Source of the DNA: Deltaproteobacteria bacterium
Lineage (GTDB): Bacteria; Desulfobacterota; Deferrimicrobia; Deferrimicrobiales; Deferrimicrobiaceae
Direction of reading: 5' to 3'
Assembly: GCA_021815305.1 (NCBI GenBank)
Contig: JAKAHC010000001.1
Coordinates: 248,001 to 312,000 of the forward strand
DNA: 64,000 bases
Part shown: one piece after another, positions 40,131 to 49,222 of the stretch
Layout of the letters: every line of letters begins with the position of its first letter
How positions within the stretch are numbered: the stretch's first letter is position 1
The notes under the pieces: model-generated
Told to the model about the DNA's origin: nothing
The model's input: only the letters and a program-made list of their open reading frames with translations
Databases searched by the model: none
Translations under genes and position numbers: made by a program

Positions 40131-40912
40131 TACCCCTCCCCCGAAAATGTGCTGATCCCCGCGTTGACCCCGACGGTCTTGTACATCTTCGGGCTCTCCC
40201 ACGGTTCTCCCAGGATCCCGTCGTGGATGGCCCACGCCCGGCCCCGAACGGTGCGCGCCTGCTCCGGCCGGCGGAACGGCGAGCTCCCGTCGAGCCGCCC
40301 GAAGAGCTCTCCGCCGGGGTGGAATTCCCGGTCGATCCAGCACATCCTCTCTTTCCCCTTTACGTACTGGAACCCGCCGCGCTCGTAGAGGATCGCGCTG
40401 TTGTACGCCAGCGGTTCCAGGAAGTAGAACTTGTGTCCCACGGCCCGGAAAAAGGCATCCCACGCATCCACCATGTCGTGGATCATCCGCAATCCCCGGC
40501 GGACCTGGCCCGGCGCAAGCCCCGCCTCCATCGCGCGGATCTCCTCCGGGAGGTTCCGCCGCGCCGTCCCGAAGTACGTCTCGTGCTCCGCCTCGTCCCG
40601 GTCGATCCGGTACCGCTCCCCTCCGGGATCGTTCACGATGATGAAGGAAATCTCCATCTGTCCGAACGGCGTGTTCGAAACGTCGAGGAAGTACGCCGCG
40701 TCTTCGTCTCCCGGATCCCTCCGCACATCGATCTGGAAAAACGGCATGTGCTCCGGGCAGGTGAGTTTCACGCAGGCCTTCCCCGCGGGGTTCCGGAACG
40801 TCACCGGGTCGATGGAAAAAATCTCGAGGAGCCTGGGAGGAATGAGGATCGAAAGCAGCGGGGTGCGCTCCTCCTCCGGCAGTTGATTGATCTCGTATAC
40901 CGTTCCGGGCAA
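40127..40912 (-). CDS. Conserved protein of unknown function
   Basis: 261 residues, soluble, no signal peptide. Segments such as FFQIDVRRDPGDEDAAYFLDVSNTPFGQMEISFIIVNDP and HKFYFLEPLAYNSAILYERGGFQYVKGKERMCWID suggest an alpha/beta fold, the last recalling the C-terminal part of GNAT acyltransferases, but no acetyl-CoA loop is seen. It lies 9 bp after the acyl-CoA ligase gene and overlaps the LysM gene, so the three are probably co-transcribed. Confidence 0.6.
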   Translation of the reverse strand: MPGTVYEINQLPEEERTPLLSILIPPRLLEIFSIDPVTFRNPAGKACVKLTCPEHMPFFQIDVRRDPGDEDAAYFLDVSNTPFGQMEISFIIVNDPGGERYRIDRDEAEHETYFGTARRNLPEEIRAMEAGLAPGQVRRGLRMIHDMVDAWDAFFRAVGHKFYFLEPLAYNSAILYERGGFQYVKGKERMCWIDREFHPGGELFGRLDGSSPFRRPEQARTVRGRAWAIHDGILGEPWESPKMYKTVGVNAGISTFSGEGY

Positions 40913-40921
40913 GATGGCTCG

Positions 40922-42715
40922 TCATTCCTTCCCGTAGAGGGCATCGAGGAGGCGCCCGTACTTCTCCACCACGACCTTCCGGCGGACCTTGAGCGTGGGC
41001 GTCAACTCGCCGGTCTCCTGGGTGAAGTCCTTCCCCATCACGATGAACCTCTTCACCTGCTCGAACGAGGCGAGCCCCCGGTTGACCTCGTCGACCCGCT
41101 CCTGGATCAGTTTCCCGACCTCGGGGTGTCTCCCGAGCGCCTCCAGATCGCGCTCCGGGATCCCTTTCTGCGCCGCCCAGGCGAGGATCTCCTCGGGGGA
41201 AAGGGTGACGATCGCCGTGAGGTACTTCTTCCGGTCGCCGTACACGAACGCCTGGCTGATGTACCGGTCGTTCTTCAGAAGGTTCTCCACGTTCTGAGGG
41301 GCGATGTTCTTCCCGCCCGAGGTCACGATGATGTCCTTCTTCCGGTCGGTGATGCGGAGGAACCCTTCGTCGTCGAGAATCCCGATGTCCCCGGTGTGGA
41401 GCCAACCGCCTGCGTCGATCGCCTCCCGCGTGGCGACGGGGTCGTTGAAATACTCCTTGAACAGGTGCGGCCCCCCTACGAGGATCTCCCCGTCCGCGGC
41501 GATGCGGATCTCCGTGCCCGGAAGGGCCTTCCCGACGGTGCCGAACTTGTACCGATCCAGGCGGTTGACCGAGGTGACCGTGGAGGTTTCCGTGAGCCCG
41601 TACCCCTCCAGGATAAGGACCCCCATGGCGTGGAGGAACTCCGCGATCTCCCGGGAGAGGGGAGCGCCGCCGGAAATGAAGAAGCGCAGTCTGCCTCCCA
41701 TCCGCGCGCGGATCTTGCGGAAGACCAGCCGGTCCGCGATCGCGTACTTCCACCCGAGGATCCCCCCGACCTCCTCGCCGTGCTGCCGTCGCCGCGACGC
41801 CTCTCGCCCCACGGCCAGCGCCCATCGGAAGATCGCCTTGGCGACCCCCCCGTCCTCCTCCACCTTCGCCTGGACCCGCGCGTAGAACTTCTCGTAGAGT
41901 CTGGGCACGCTCACCATGATTTCCGGTCGCGCGGCGACCAGGTCCTCGGCCACCGTCTGCAGGTTTCGCGCGAAGGCGGAGACCGCCATCGCGTCGGTGG
42001 AGAGGAAGTGCTCCAGCCTTCCGAGGGAGTGCGCCAGCGGGAGGAACTCCAGGAACACGGCTCCCTTCGGGACGCGGACCGCTTCGAGTGCCGACGTGAC
42101 GATGAAGGCGTAATTGCTGTGCCTCGTGAGAACCCCCTTCGGGGGACCGGTGGTCCCCGAAGTGTAGATGATCGTCAGGTCATCCCCGGGGGAGATCTCT
42201 TCCGCGCGTGCCTCCATCGCGCCGGGGTTCGACTCCCCGTACTCCTTTCCCCGCGTGCGCAGCCCGGAGAGGGTCGTCGTCCCCTCTTTCCCCGCCGCGC
42301 TCCCGGTCATCATCACGACGACGGAAAGATGCGGCAGGCGGGCGCGGCTCCCGGCCACCTTGTTGTACTGGGGTTCATCCTCCACGAAGACCGCGCGCGC
42401 CCGGGAGTGGGCCAGGAGGTACTCCACCTGGTCGGGGAGATTGGACGGGTAGACCGGCACGGTGACGAAACCCCCGAGGATTCCTCCGAAGTCGACCAGG
42501 CACCACTCCACCCGCGTCCCGGAAAGGATCGCCACGCGGTCTCCGCGGGACAGCCCCTGCGCCATCAGGCCGAGGCAGATCTCGCGGACGGCGTCGCCGA
42601 CCTGGCGGTAGGTCATGGGAACATACCCGCCCTCGGACGGGACGAGATATCTTACGGCGTCGCCGCCCTCGGCAACCCGGTTCAGGAACATCCGATGAAG
42701 CGTGGTCTCTTTCAT
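40922..42715 (-). CDS. Long-chain fatty-acid-CoA ligase (AMP-forming)
   Basis: 597 residues. The ANL superfamily motifs are clear: the P-loop TIIYTSGTTGPPKGV (near residue 180), LEGYGLTETSTVTSVN, GWLHTGDIGILDDEGFLRITDRKKDIIVTSGGKNIAP with the hinge Asp and the A8 motif. It activates fatty acids to acyl-CoA via acyl-adenylate. The C-terminal catalytic lysine lies in LTPTLKVRRKVVVEKY. It probably feeds beta-oxidation or lipid metabolism; chain length cannot be read from sequence. Confidence 0.93.
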   Translation of the reverse strand: MKETTLHRMFLNRVAEGGDAVRYLVPSEGGYVPMTYRQVGDAVREICLGLMAQGLSRGDRVAILSGTRVEWCLVDFGGILGGFVTVPVYPSNLPDQVEYLLAHSRARAVFVEDEPQYNKVAGSRARLPHLSVVVMMTGSAAGKEGTTTLSGLRTRGKEYGESNPGAMEARAEEISPGDDLTIIYTSGTTGPPKGVLTRHSNYAFIVTSALEAVRVPKGAVFLEFLPLAHSLGRLEHFLSTDAMAVSAFARNLQTVAEDLVAARPEIMVSVPRLYEKFYARVQAKVEEDGGVAKAIFRWALAVGREASRRRQHGEEVGGILGWKYAIADRLVFRKIRARMGGRLRFFISGGAPLSREIAEFLHAMGVLILEGYGLTETSTVTSVNRLDRYKFGTVGKALPGTEIRIAADGEILVGGPHLFKEYFNDPVATREAIDAGGWLHTGDIGILDDEGFLRITDRKKDIIVTSGGKNIAPQNVENLLKNDRYISQAFVYGDRKKYLTAIVTLSPEEILAWAAQKGIPERDLEALGRHPEVGKLIQERVDEVNRGLASFEQVKRFIVMGKDFTQETGELTPTLKVRRKVVVEKYGRLLDALYGKE

Positions 42716-42773
42716 GGCGTCCTTTCAGGTTCCTCCTGCGCGGATATGGATTGCCGCCGGGGGATCGCCCCGG

Positions 42774-44450
42774 TCATCGGAAGAACGGGAAGACGTCGTC
42801 GTATGTTACCATTCCGCGCCGCAGAAGATCGTGCACCGACTCGACGGCCGAGTAGAAATCCTCTTCGAGGATCCTGGTCAGCTTTTCCTCGAGCCAGGCG
42901 TCCGACGCCACGATGTTCTGCACCCCCGGGGTGAAGGGGAGCAGCTCGATCAGGGCCATCTTCCCCGAGTACCCCGTTCCGCGGCATTTCGGACATCCCG
43001 AGGGGAGGAAGAAGGATTCGTCCCGGACGATCTGTTCCAGCGCGTCGCGGTACCGCTCCCCCACCATGCGGAGGGACGGTTTCGCGGGGATGGGCCGGCG
43101 GCATTCCATGCAGAGGAGCTTCACCAGGCGCTGGTGCACCAGCAGGCGGGTCACATGCGCCAGGATGAAGGGATCCACGTCCAGGGACAGGAGCGTCCGC
43201 AGCGCGCGGTCGAAATTGAACCGGCGGATGCCGCACAGCACGATCGTCCCCCCCTGCGCCAGGTGGAGCAGGTCGGCAAGGTCGGCCGGCTCGGGAACGT
43301 ATTCGATCATCAGGATGTCGGGCTCCAGCGTTTCCGCGAGCCGGGGCCAGTTGTGGGCGTACAGGCCTTCCGCCTGCCGGCGCTCGAGCTGGATGTACCC
43401 TTCGTTCCGGAAGCGGTGGCGCTCCTCCACAGTGACCACGCGGCAGCCCGGCCGGCAGGTTTCCCTGAGCATGGCGAAGAGGGTGGTTGCGACCCCTTCG
43501 GGCCCCGGGGAAGAGACCAGGAACAGGCCTTTCCTCTTCCCGAGCACCTTCTGGGTGATGTCGAGCTGGGCCGGGTTCCAGCCGAGGGAGTCCAGCGGGA
43601 TCCCCGCCCTCTGGTCCGGGAGGATCTTCACGATCACTTCGGGCCCGGAAAGTCCTTCCACGAAACTTGCGCGAAAAGCGGTGACCCCCACGGCGGACTC
43701 GAGATGGAAGACCGCGTCGGTGACCTCGTTTGCGCCGGCCGGGACGCCCGCCAGCTCCCGGAACGCATCGTAGAGAAGCTTCCGGCAGTGGAGCGGACAG
43801 GACAGGAGAAGGACGTCCGTCTCCGCGCCGCGCCCCTCGATGGAGACGTCCTGCCCCACGGGGTACATCCGGATCCCGTACATCCCCCGGCCCGCGCCGT
43901 GGAGCAGCACCTGCTCCACCATCCGTGCGGCCCCGCCGAGGGAGAGCCACTCCTCCGCCTCTTCCCGGTCGATCGCGCCCTCCCTCATGATCGAGGGGTC
44001 CAGCATCTCCTTCCCGGGGTAGAGCCGGTCCAGGATTCCCCGGATCGTCCGCACGGGGCAGATCACCATCCGGAGCGACAGGCCCGTCATCTCCTCGATG
44101 GCGGAAAGGGCTTTGTGGCGGAAAGGGTCCACGGTGGCGACCGTCATCCTGCCCCCCTCCCGCGAGATCGGCGCGATGAGGTTTTCCCTGGCCATCGCCT
44201 GGGGGATGATGTCCGCGAGCGCAAGGGGCACGGAGCCCGGCTCCATTTCCAGAAAAGGAATCCCCAGGTTCTCCGCCAGGATCCACCCTTTGGCGTCCGG
44301 GTGCAGCCTTCCGCCGAGCAGCGCCGCCTCGAGGGGGGAGATCCCCCGCGCAGCCGCCCGCTCCTTCAGTTCCCGCAGGTCGTCCGGGCCGATATAGCCG
44401 AGTTTCAGAAGCATTTCGAGGAGATCGCCGGGGTTTTGCGGCAAGGGCAT
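42774..44450 (-). CDS. GspE/PilB-like secretion ATPase homologue with degenerate nucleotide site
   Basis: 558 residues from ATG 44450 (GAGAGG upstream; an in-frame TTG at 44474 is less likely). The N-terminal GspE_II-like domain (about 1-140) and the C-terminal ATPase fold are recognisable, including the zinc tetracysteine (CMEC 447-450, CPKC 486-489) and GTGYSGKMALIELL. The Walker A loop, expected as GPTGSGKTT, reads SSPGPEGVATT (313-323), with no Lys; the Walker B region reads EPDILMIEYVPEPAD. It therefore cannot be a normal ATPase. No pilus or secretion genes are adjacent. It may regulate a type IV pilus or type II system elsewhere. Confidence 0.8.
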   Translation of the reverse strand: MPLPQNPGDLLEMLLKLGYIGPDDLRELKERAAARGISPLEAALLGGRLHPDAKGWILAENLGIPFLEMEPGSVPLALADIIPQAMARENLIAPISREGGRMTVATVDPFRHKALSAIEEMTGLSLRMVICPVRTIRGILDRLYPGKEMLDPSIMREGAIDREEAEEWLSLGGAARMVEQVLLHGAGRGMYGIRMYPVGQDVSIEGRGAETDVLLLSCPLHCRKLLYDAFRELAGVPAGANEVTDAVFHLESAVGVTAFRASFVEGLSGPEVIVKILPDQRAGIPLDSLGWNPAQLDITQKVLGKRKGLFLVSSPGPEGVATTLFAMLRETCRPGCRVVTVEERHRFRNEGYIQLERRQAEGLYAHNWPRLAETLEPDILMIEYVPEPADLADLLHLAQGGTIVLCGIRRFNFDRALRTLLSLDVDPFILAHVTRLLVHQRLVKLLCMECRRPIPAKPSLRMVGERYRDALEQIVRDESFFLPSGCPKCRGTGYSGKMALIELLPFTPGVQNIVASDAWLEEKLTRILEEDFYSAVESVHDLLRRGMVTYDDVFPFFR

Positions 44451-44666
44451 CAATCCTCTCGGATTTATTTTCAACTTTATTAAAAAGGTGCCGGAAAGTA
44501 AAATCCTTAATGCTTCTCCCGAACGTCATCCGCGGAGCGCTGCCGTCGGCAAGGAGGAAGCACGTCCGGCAACGGGACCGGACGACGGAGTCATTCGCTG
44601 ATCGTCCCCCGAGGGACGGGGCGCACGCGCGCAACAACGCACACAATACCGGACAGGAGGCGGCGG

Positions 44667-45272
44667 ATGGACGTTTTCGAGGCGATGAAGGGCCGGCAGA
44701 GCATCCGGAAGTTCCGGAAAGACGCCGTACCGAGAGAGCAGATCCTTCGGATGGTGGAAGCCGCTTCGTGGGCTCCCACGGCGGGAAACGCCCAGAACTT
44801 CCGTTTCATCGTCGTCCACGACAAGGACATGCTCGCACGGATGAAAGGGATCATCGGCGAGATCCTGGGACGCGTGACCGGCAAGGAGGCCGCGGAGGAC
44901 AAACCCTCCCACCACAATCTCTTCGCCTATGCCCCCGCGGCGGTTTGCGTCGTCGGCTCCCCCTACGAGTCGGTGACGGACAAGGCGCTGCGGGAGAAGG
45001 ACCAAGAGCGGTACAAGATCCGCCGATTCCAGGTCAACCCGGGTCTGCAGAGCGTCTCGGCGGGGATCGCCCAATTTCTGCTTGCGGCGCACGCGCTCGG
45101 ATACGGCACCTGCTGGATGACGGGTCCCCTGATCGCCAAGGCGGAGCTGGAGTCGGCCCTCTCCATCCGGTTCCCCGAGGAACTCGTGGCGATCATCGCT
45201 CTGGGAAAGCCGGATGCCGCGCCGCCGAAGCCTCCCAGGAAACCGCCGGAGGAGATCACGACGTTCCGGTAG
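44667..45272 (+). CDS. Nitroreductase family protein
   Basis: 201 residues, ATG behind ACAGGAGG. It starts MDVFEAMKGRQSIRKFRKDAVPREQILRMVEAASWAPTAGNAQNF, the FMN-binding Arg-Ser-x-Arg signature region of NfsA/FrxA-type flavoproteins, and has GYGTCWMTGPL and ALGKPDAAPPKPPRKPPEEI near the C-terminus. It is an FMN-dependent NAD(P)H oxidoreductase of unknown substrate. It converges on the CorC-type gene with a 17-bp overlap. Confidence 0.9.
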   Translation: MDVFEAMKGRQSIRKFRKDAVPREQILRMVEAASWAPTAGNAQNFRFIVVHDKDMLARMKGIIGEILGRVTGKEAAEDKPSHHNLFAYAPAAVCVVGSPYESVTDKALREKDQERYKIRRFQVNPGLQSVSAGIAQFLLAAHALGYGTCWMTGPLIAKAELESALSIRFPEELVAIIALGKPDAAPPKPPRKPPEEITTFR

Positions 45273-46530
45273 AGGGAATTTTCTCGAACCGCAGGCGGCG
45301 GATCCGGTTGCGGTCGGTTTCGGTCACCGTGATCCGGTACCCGTCGACGCGGAAGGTTACGCGCTTTTCCGGGATGTCCTGCAGGCAGTCCATCGCGTAA
45401 CCGCCCGCCGTCTCGTACACGTGGCTCAAGGGGATGTCGATCCCGTACTCCTCGCGCAGCACCCGCACGGGAATGGCGGCGGGAACGGAGAGCGCCCCGT
45501 CCTTCTCCCAGGCCGGCGATTCCGCAGGATCGCCCCCCTCGTCCATCCTCCCGACGATCTTCTCCAACAGGTCGTGCAGGGTGATGATTCCGCACAGCAT
45601 CCCGTGCTCGTCGATCACCACGGCCAGGTGCATGCGGACCCGCTGGAACCGCCGGAAGAGGTCCGCGACGTTCATCGACTCCGGCACGTAGACCGGTTTT
45701 TCCAGGTCCCGGTCCCAGGGGGAATCCTCCCCCGCGCGAAAGAGCGCGCTTGCCGTAAGCACCCCGACGACCTCCTCCCCGTTCCCCGACAGGACGGGAT
45801 AGCGGGAAAAGCCCGTGCTCCCCACGGTCCGCGTCACTTCGGAAAGAGGCGCCCCCTGCCGGAGGAAGACGACGCGGGAGCGGGGGGTCATCTCCTCCGA
45901 TACGGTCGTATCGCCGAACCGGAGGATCCCCTCGATCATCCGCTCCTCGGTGGGATCGATCGTCCCGTGTTCCGCGCCCTCCTCGATGACCGTCAGGATC
46001 CCCTCTTCCGACCCGAAGCGGATGTCCATCAGCGCTTCCGGCGCGTAGCGGCCACGGAGCAGGAGGCGGCCGATCCCGTCGGCAAGCGCCGCGAGAGGTG
46101 CGGCCCCCCGCAGCAGGGCGAAGGTCGGCCCTCCCCCCCGCAGGACGTTCTCCGACCGGGAAAGTCCCTGCCGGGTCGCGACGTTTTCCAGGAGGAAGAC
46201 GGCAAGCAGGTATGCCGCGAGCCAGGAGGCCGCGAAGGCGGGCCCCCAAATCCCGTCCGCGGCGCGGTATCCCGCGACCGCGGCCGCTCCCGCCGCCAGC
46301 GCGGAAGCGGTCTTCAAGGTTGCGGCGGCGAGCCAGAGGGAGAACGGGTGACGTTGCGTCGGGTCGCGGACCAGGGCGAGAAACCTCGCGGCGCCGGCGT
46401 CCCCCTTCCGGGCGGCCTCCTCCAGCCCCTCCTCGCCCAGGAGGAGAAGGGATGCGCGGATCGCGGTCACCGCCATCCCGAGCGCGGAAAGGCCCAATGC
46501 CGTGGCGACCCATTCCCAGGCGGTTCCCAT
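45256..46530 (-). CDS. CNNM/CorC-family membrane protein (hemolysin-like)
   Basis: 424 residues from ATG 46530. An N-terminal membrane part (about 1-140, four hydrophobic segments) of DUF21 type, with the FGSEEGILTVIEEGAEHGTIDPTEERMIEGILRFGDTTVSEEMTPRSRVV link, is followed by two CBS motifs (about 215-335) and a C-terminal CorC/HlyC domain (YETAGGYAMDCLQDIPEKRVTFRVDGYRITV). Such proteins are tied to Mg/Co efflux. The membrane domain is less conserved than usual. Confidence 0.85.
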   Translation of the reverse strand: MGTAWEWVATALGLSALGMAVTAIRASLLLLGEEGLEEAARKGDAGAARFLALVRDPTQRHPFSLWLAAATLKTASALAAGAAAVAGYRAADGIWGPAFAASWLAAYLLAVFLLENVATRQGLSRSENVLRGGGPTFALLRGAAPLAALADGIGRLLLRGRYAPEALMDIRFGSEEGILTVIEEGAEHGTIDPTEERMIEGILRFGDTTVSEEMTPRSRVVFLRQGAPLSEVTRTVGSTGFSRYPVLSGNGEEVVGVLTASALFRAGEDSPWDRDLEKPVYVPESMNVADLFRRFQRVRMHLAVVIDEHGMLCGIITLHDLLEKIVGRMDEGGDPAESPAWEKDGALSVPAAIPVRVLREEYGIDIPLSHVYETAGGYAMDCLQDIPEKRVTFRVDGYRITVTETDRNRIRRLRFEKIPSTGTS

Positions 46531-46575
46531 GCCTTCAACTATACCCGAATCTGGTATAGTGGCGTCGGTGCGCCC

Positions 46576-47526
46576 ATGAAGCGAGTAGCCTACGTCTACC
46601 ATCCGGACTATCTCCTCCACTCTCCGCCGTTCGAGCATCCGGAGTCCCCGGAGCGGTTGCTCGCCATCGACGACCACCTCCGGTCTTCCGGGCTTCTCGA
46701 GAGGATGCTCCGGATCACCCCGGACTATGCGGACGACGAGGATGTCCTCCGCGTCCACGACAAGGCGTATCTGCACCAGGTGGAGACGGCGTGCCGCCGC
46801 GGGGACCTCACGCTCGACGCCGGAGACACGTACCTGAACCGCCACTCCTACGTCACCGCCCTGCTGTCGGCAGGGGGCGCCATCGCCGGGTCCGGCGCGG
46901 TGGCTTCCGGGGAAGCGGACCGCGCTTTCTGCGCCATCCGGCCTCCCGGACACCACGCGGGGCGGGGCGAGGGGATGGGCTTTTGCCTCATCAACAATAT
47001 CGCGGTGGCGGCGCGGCATCTCCAGCATCGCCACGGCGTCGGCAAGGTGCTCATCGTCGACTGGGACGTCCACCACGGCAACGGCACGCAGAATATCTTC
47101 TACGATGACCCCTCGGTCTTCTTCTTCAGCATCCACGAGCACCCCACCTTCCTCTATCCCGGAACCGGCCGGCGATGGGAAATCGGGACGGGGCAAGGCG
47201 AGGGGACGACGCTGAACACCCCGATGGCGCCCGGCGCGGGGGACGACGAGTACCGGGCGACCTTCGAGCAGCTTCTGCTGCCTGCGGTGGAGCGGTTCCG
47301 GCCGGAGATCGTGCTGGTGTCCGCGGGCTTCGACGCCCACCGCGACGACCCGCTGGCGGATATCCAGCTCACCGACGAGGGGTTCCGCTTCATGACCCGC
47401 ACCGTGGTCGAGCTGGCGGAACAATACTGCGGCGGCAAGGTGGTTTCCCTGCTCGAGGGAGGGTACGAGATCGCTTCGCTCACATCATGCATCGAAATCC
47501 ACATCCGGGAGCTCATCGGAGAGTGA
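46576..47526 (+). CDS. Histone-deacetylase superfamily protein (AcuC-like)
   Basis: 316 residues from ATG 46576. All catalytic landmarks of class II-type zinc deacetylases are present: FEHPESPERL, RPPGHHAGRGEGMGFCLINN (His-His pair), VLIVDWDVHHGNGTQ (zinc Asp/His), SAGFDAHRDDPLADI (zinc Asp) and LEGGYEI. Bacterial members remove acyl groups from proteins or small amides; AcuC acts on acetyl-CoA synthetase. A CBS-ACT AcuB-like gene follows 24 bp downstream, as in acu operons; no AcuA acetyltransferase is seen. Confidence 0.93.
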   Translation: MKRVAYVYHPDYLLHSPPFEHPESPERLLAIDDHLRSSGLLERMLRITPDYADDEDVLRVHDKAYLHQVETACRRGDLTLDAGDTYLNRHSYVTALLSAGGAIAGSGAVASGEADRAFCAIRPPGHHAGRGEGMGFCLINNIAVAARHLQHRHGVGKVLIVDWDVHHGNGTQNIFYDDPSVFFFSIHEHPTFLYPGTGRRWEIGTGQGEGTTLNTPMAPGAGDDEYRATFEQLLLPAVERFRPEIVLVSAGFDAHRDDPLADIQLTDEGFRFMTRTVVELAEQYCGGKVVSLLEGGYEIASLTSCIEIHIRELIGE

Positions 47527-47550
47527 TCCCGTCGCACGGAGGATGAAAGA

Positions 47551-48210
47551 ATGTTCGTTGCGAGAAGAATGCGGAAGAACACCGTCACGGTGGTACCCTC
47601 CGCATCGCTTTACGAGGCGCAGGAGTGCATGAGGAGACAGAACATCCGGCAGATCCCGGTGACGTCGGGGGACGGAAGGCTCCTGGGAATCCTCGCCGAC
47701 CGCGACATCCGGGCGGCCGTCCTTCCGGCCGGGTTGGTCCCCGGCTTCTCCCTCGAGGAAGCGGAGAGGTTCCTGAAGACCACCCCCGTGGAGAAGGTGA
47801 TGACCCGGAAGGTCATCACGGCGACGCTGACCGACAGCCTGGAGGACGCGATCGTCCTGCTGCACGATTTCCGGGTGAACGCGCTGCCGGTGGTGGACGC
47901 GGACGGAAGGGTGGCCGGGATCATCTCCCGTACGGACGTCCTGCAGGCGTTCATCGAGACCCTCGGCGTGGACGAGGTCAGTTCCCGTCTCGAAGTCGTC
48001 GTCCCCGACCGGCCGGGGGAACTCGCCCGGCTGATCTCCATCATCAGCTCCTTCCACGTGAACATCACGAGCGTCCTGACCACCGGCCACGCGGAAGGGG
48101 GAAAGCGCGCGAACTTCGTGCGCATCGCCACGCTGAACATCGTCCCGATCAAGAAGGCCATCGTGGAGGCGGGGTTCGAGATCATCGACCCCTCCAGGTT
48201 CGCTCTCTGA
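47551..48210 (+). CDS. AcuB-like CBS-CBS-ACT protein, second copy
   Basis: 219 residues. Two CBS motifs (IRQIPVTSGDGRLLGILADRDI near 30-52; VNALPVVDADGRVAGIISRTDVLQAF near 108-133) and a C-terminal ACT domain (VVVPDRPGELARLISIISSFHVNITSVLTT). The same layout as the protein at 36845-37483, though divergent. It lies between the AcuC-like deacetylase and an alcohol dehydrogenase whose ATG overlaps its stop, so the three form one operon. It probably senses nucleotide or CoA state and tunes acetylation, by analogy with acuABC. Confidence 0.87.
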   Translation: MFVARRMRKNTVTVVPSASLYEAQECMRRQNIRQIPVTSGDGRLLGILADRDIRAAVLPAGLVPGFSLEEAERFLKTTPVEKVMTRKVITATLTDSLEDAIVLLHDFRVNALPVVDADGRVAGIISRTDVLQAFIETLGVDEVSSRLEVVVPDRPGELARLISIISSFHVNITSVLTTGHAEGGKRANFVRIATLNIVPIKKAIVEAGFEIIDPSRFAL

Positions 48211-49211
48211 TGAAGGCGGCGGTTCTCGAACGGAGCGCCCCGATCGAAACCTCCCCGCTTGCCTTGCGGGACGCGCCCGTCCCCGCGCCCGCCGCCGGCG
48301 AGATCCGCGTCCGGGTTCGCGCATGCGGCATCTGCCGGACGGACCTCCACGTGATCGAGGGGGATCTCCCCCCGAAACGCCGCCCCGTGATCCCGGGGCA
48401 CCAGGCGGTGGGAACCGTGGATGCCCTCGGGGAGGGATCGTCGCGCTACCCGATCGGGGCCCGGATCGGGATCGCGTGGCTTGCGCACACCTGCGGGAGT
48501 TGCGGCTTCTGTATCTCCGGAAAGGAAAACCTCTGCGAGTCGCCCCTCTTCACCGGGTACCACCGCGACGGCGGATTCGCGGAGTTCGCCGTCGTCCCCG
48601 AGGCGTTCGCCTATCCCGTTCCCGACGTCTTTCCGGACGCCGAGGCCGCCCCTCTCCTGTGCGCCGGGATCATCGGTTATCGCGCCCTGGCCAGGGCGGA
48701 GCTTCCGCCCGGCGGAGCGCTGGCCCTCTACGGGTTCGGTTCCTCCGCCCACATCGTCCTGCAGCTTGCTCTGCGCAGGGGGGCGACGGCCTACGTCTGC
48801 ACGCGGGACGAAGCACACCGGTCGTTGGCAAGGGAGATGGGCGCGGCGTGGGCGGGAGAGGATCCGGCGGACATGCCCGTGCGCCCGGACTCGGCCATCC
48901 TGTTCGCCCCGGCGGGCGAGCTCGTGCCCCCCGCGCTGCGCGCCCTGAAAAAGGGAGGGACGCTCGCGCTCGCCGGGATCCACATGAGCGACATTCCCGG
49001 GATGCGGTACGAGGAGTGCCTGTTCCATGAAAGGAACGTGCGCAGCGTGACGGCGAACACCCGGGAGGACGGCCTCGCGCTGCTGCGGGAGGCGGCGGAG
49101 ATTCCCATCCGTCCGAAGGTGACCCTCTTCCCCCTGAAGGACGCGAACCGGGCCCTGCAGCTGCTGAAGGCGGACCGGATCTCCGGGTCGGGAGTGCTGT
49201 CGGTCGGGTGA
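48210..49211 (+). CDS. Zinc-dependent alcohol dehydrogenase
   Basis: 333 residues, ATG overlapping the upstream stop. Medium-chain dehydrogenase marks: catalytic zinc Cys in RACGICRTDLHVIEGDLP, IPGHQAVGTV, structural-zinc cysteines HTCGSCGFCISGKENLCE, and a Rossmann loop LYGFGSSAHIVLQLAL in place of the usual GxGxxG. It resembles the short AdhP-like zinc dehydrogenases. Substrate unknown. Confidence 0.9.
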   Translation: MKAAVLERSAPIETSPLALRDAPVPAPAAGEIRVRVRACGICRTDLHVIEGDLPPKRRPVIPGHQAVGTVDALGEGSSRYPIGARIGIAWLAHTCGSCGFCISGKENLCESPLFTGYHRDGGFAEFAVVPEAFAYPVPDVFPDAEAAPLLCAGIIGYRALARAELPPGGALALYGFGSSAHIVLQLALRRGATAYVCTRDEAHRSLAREMGAAWAGEDPADMPVRPDSAILFAPAGELVPPALRALKKGGTLALAGIHMSDIPGMRYEECLFHERNVRSVTANTREDGLALLREAAEIPIRPKVTLFPLKDANRALQLLKADRISGSGVLSVG

Positions 49212-49222
49212 CGCGCGGAGGA

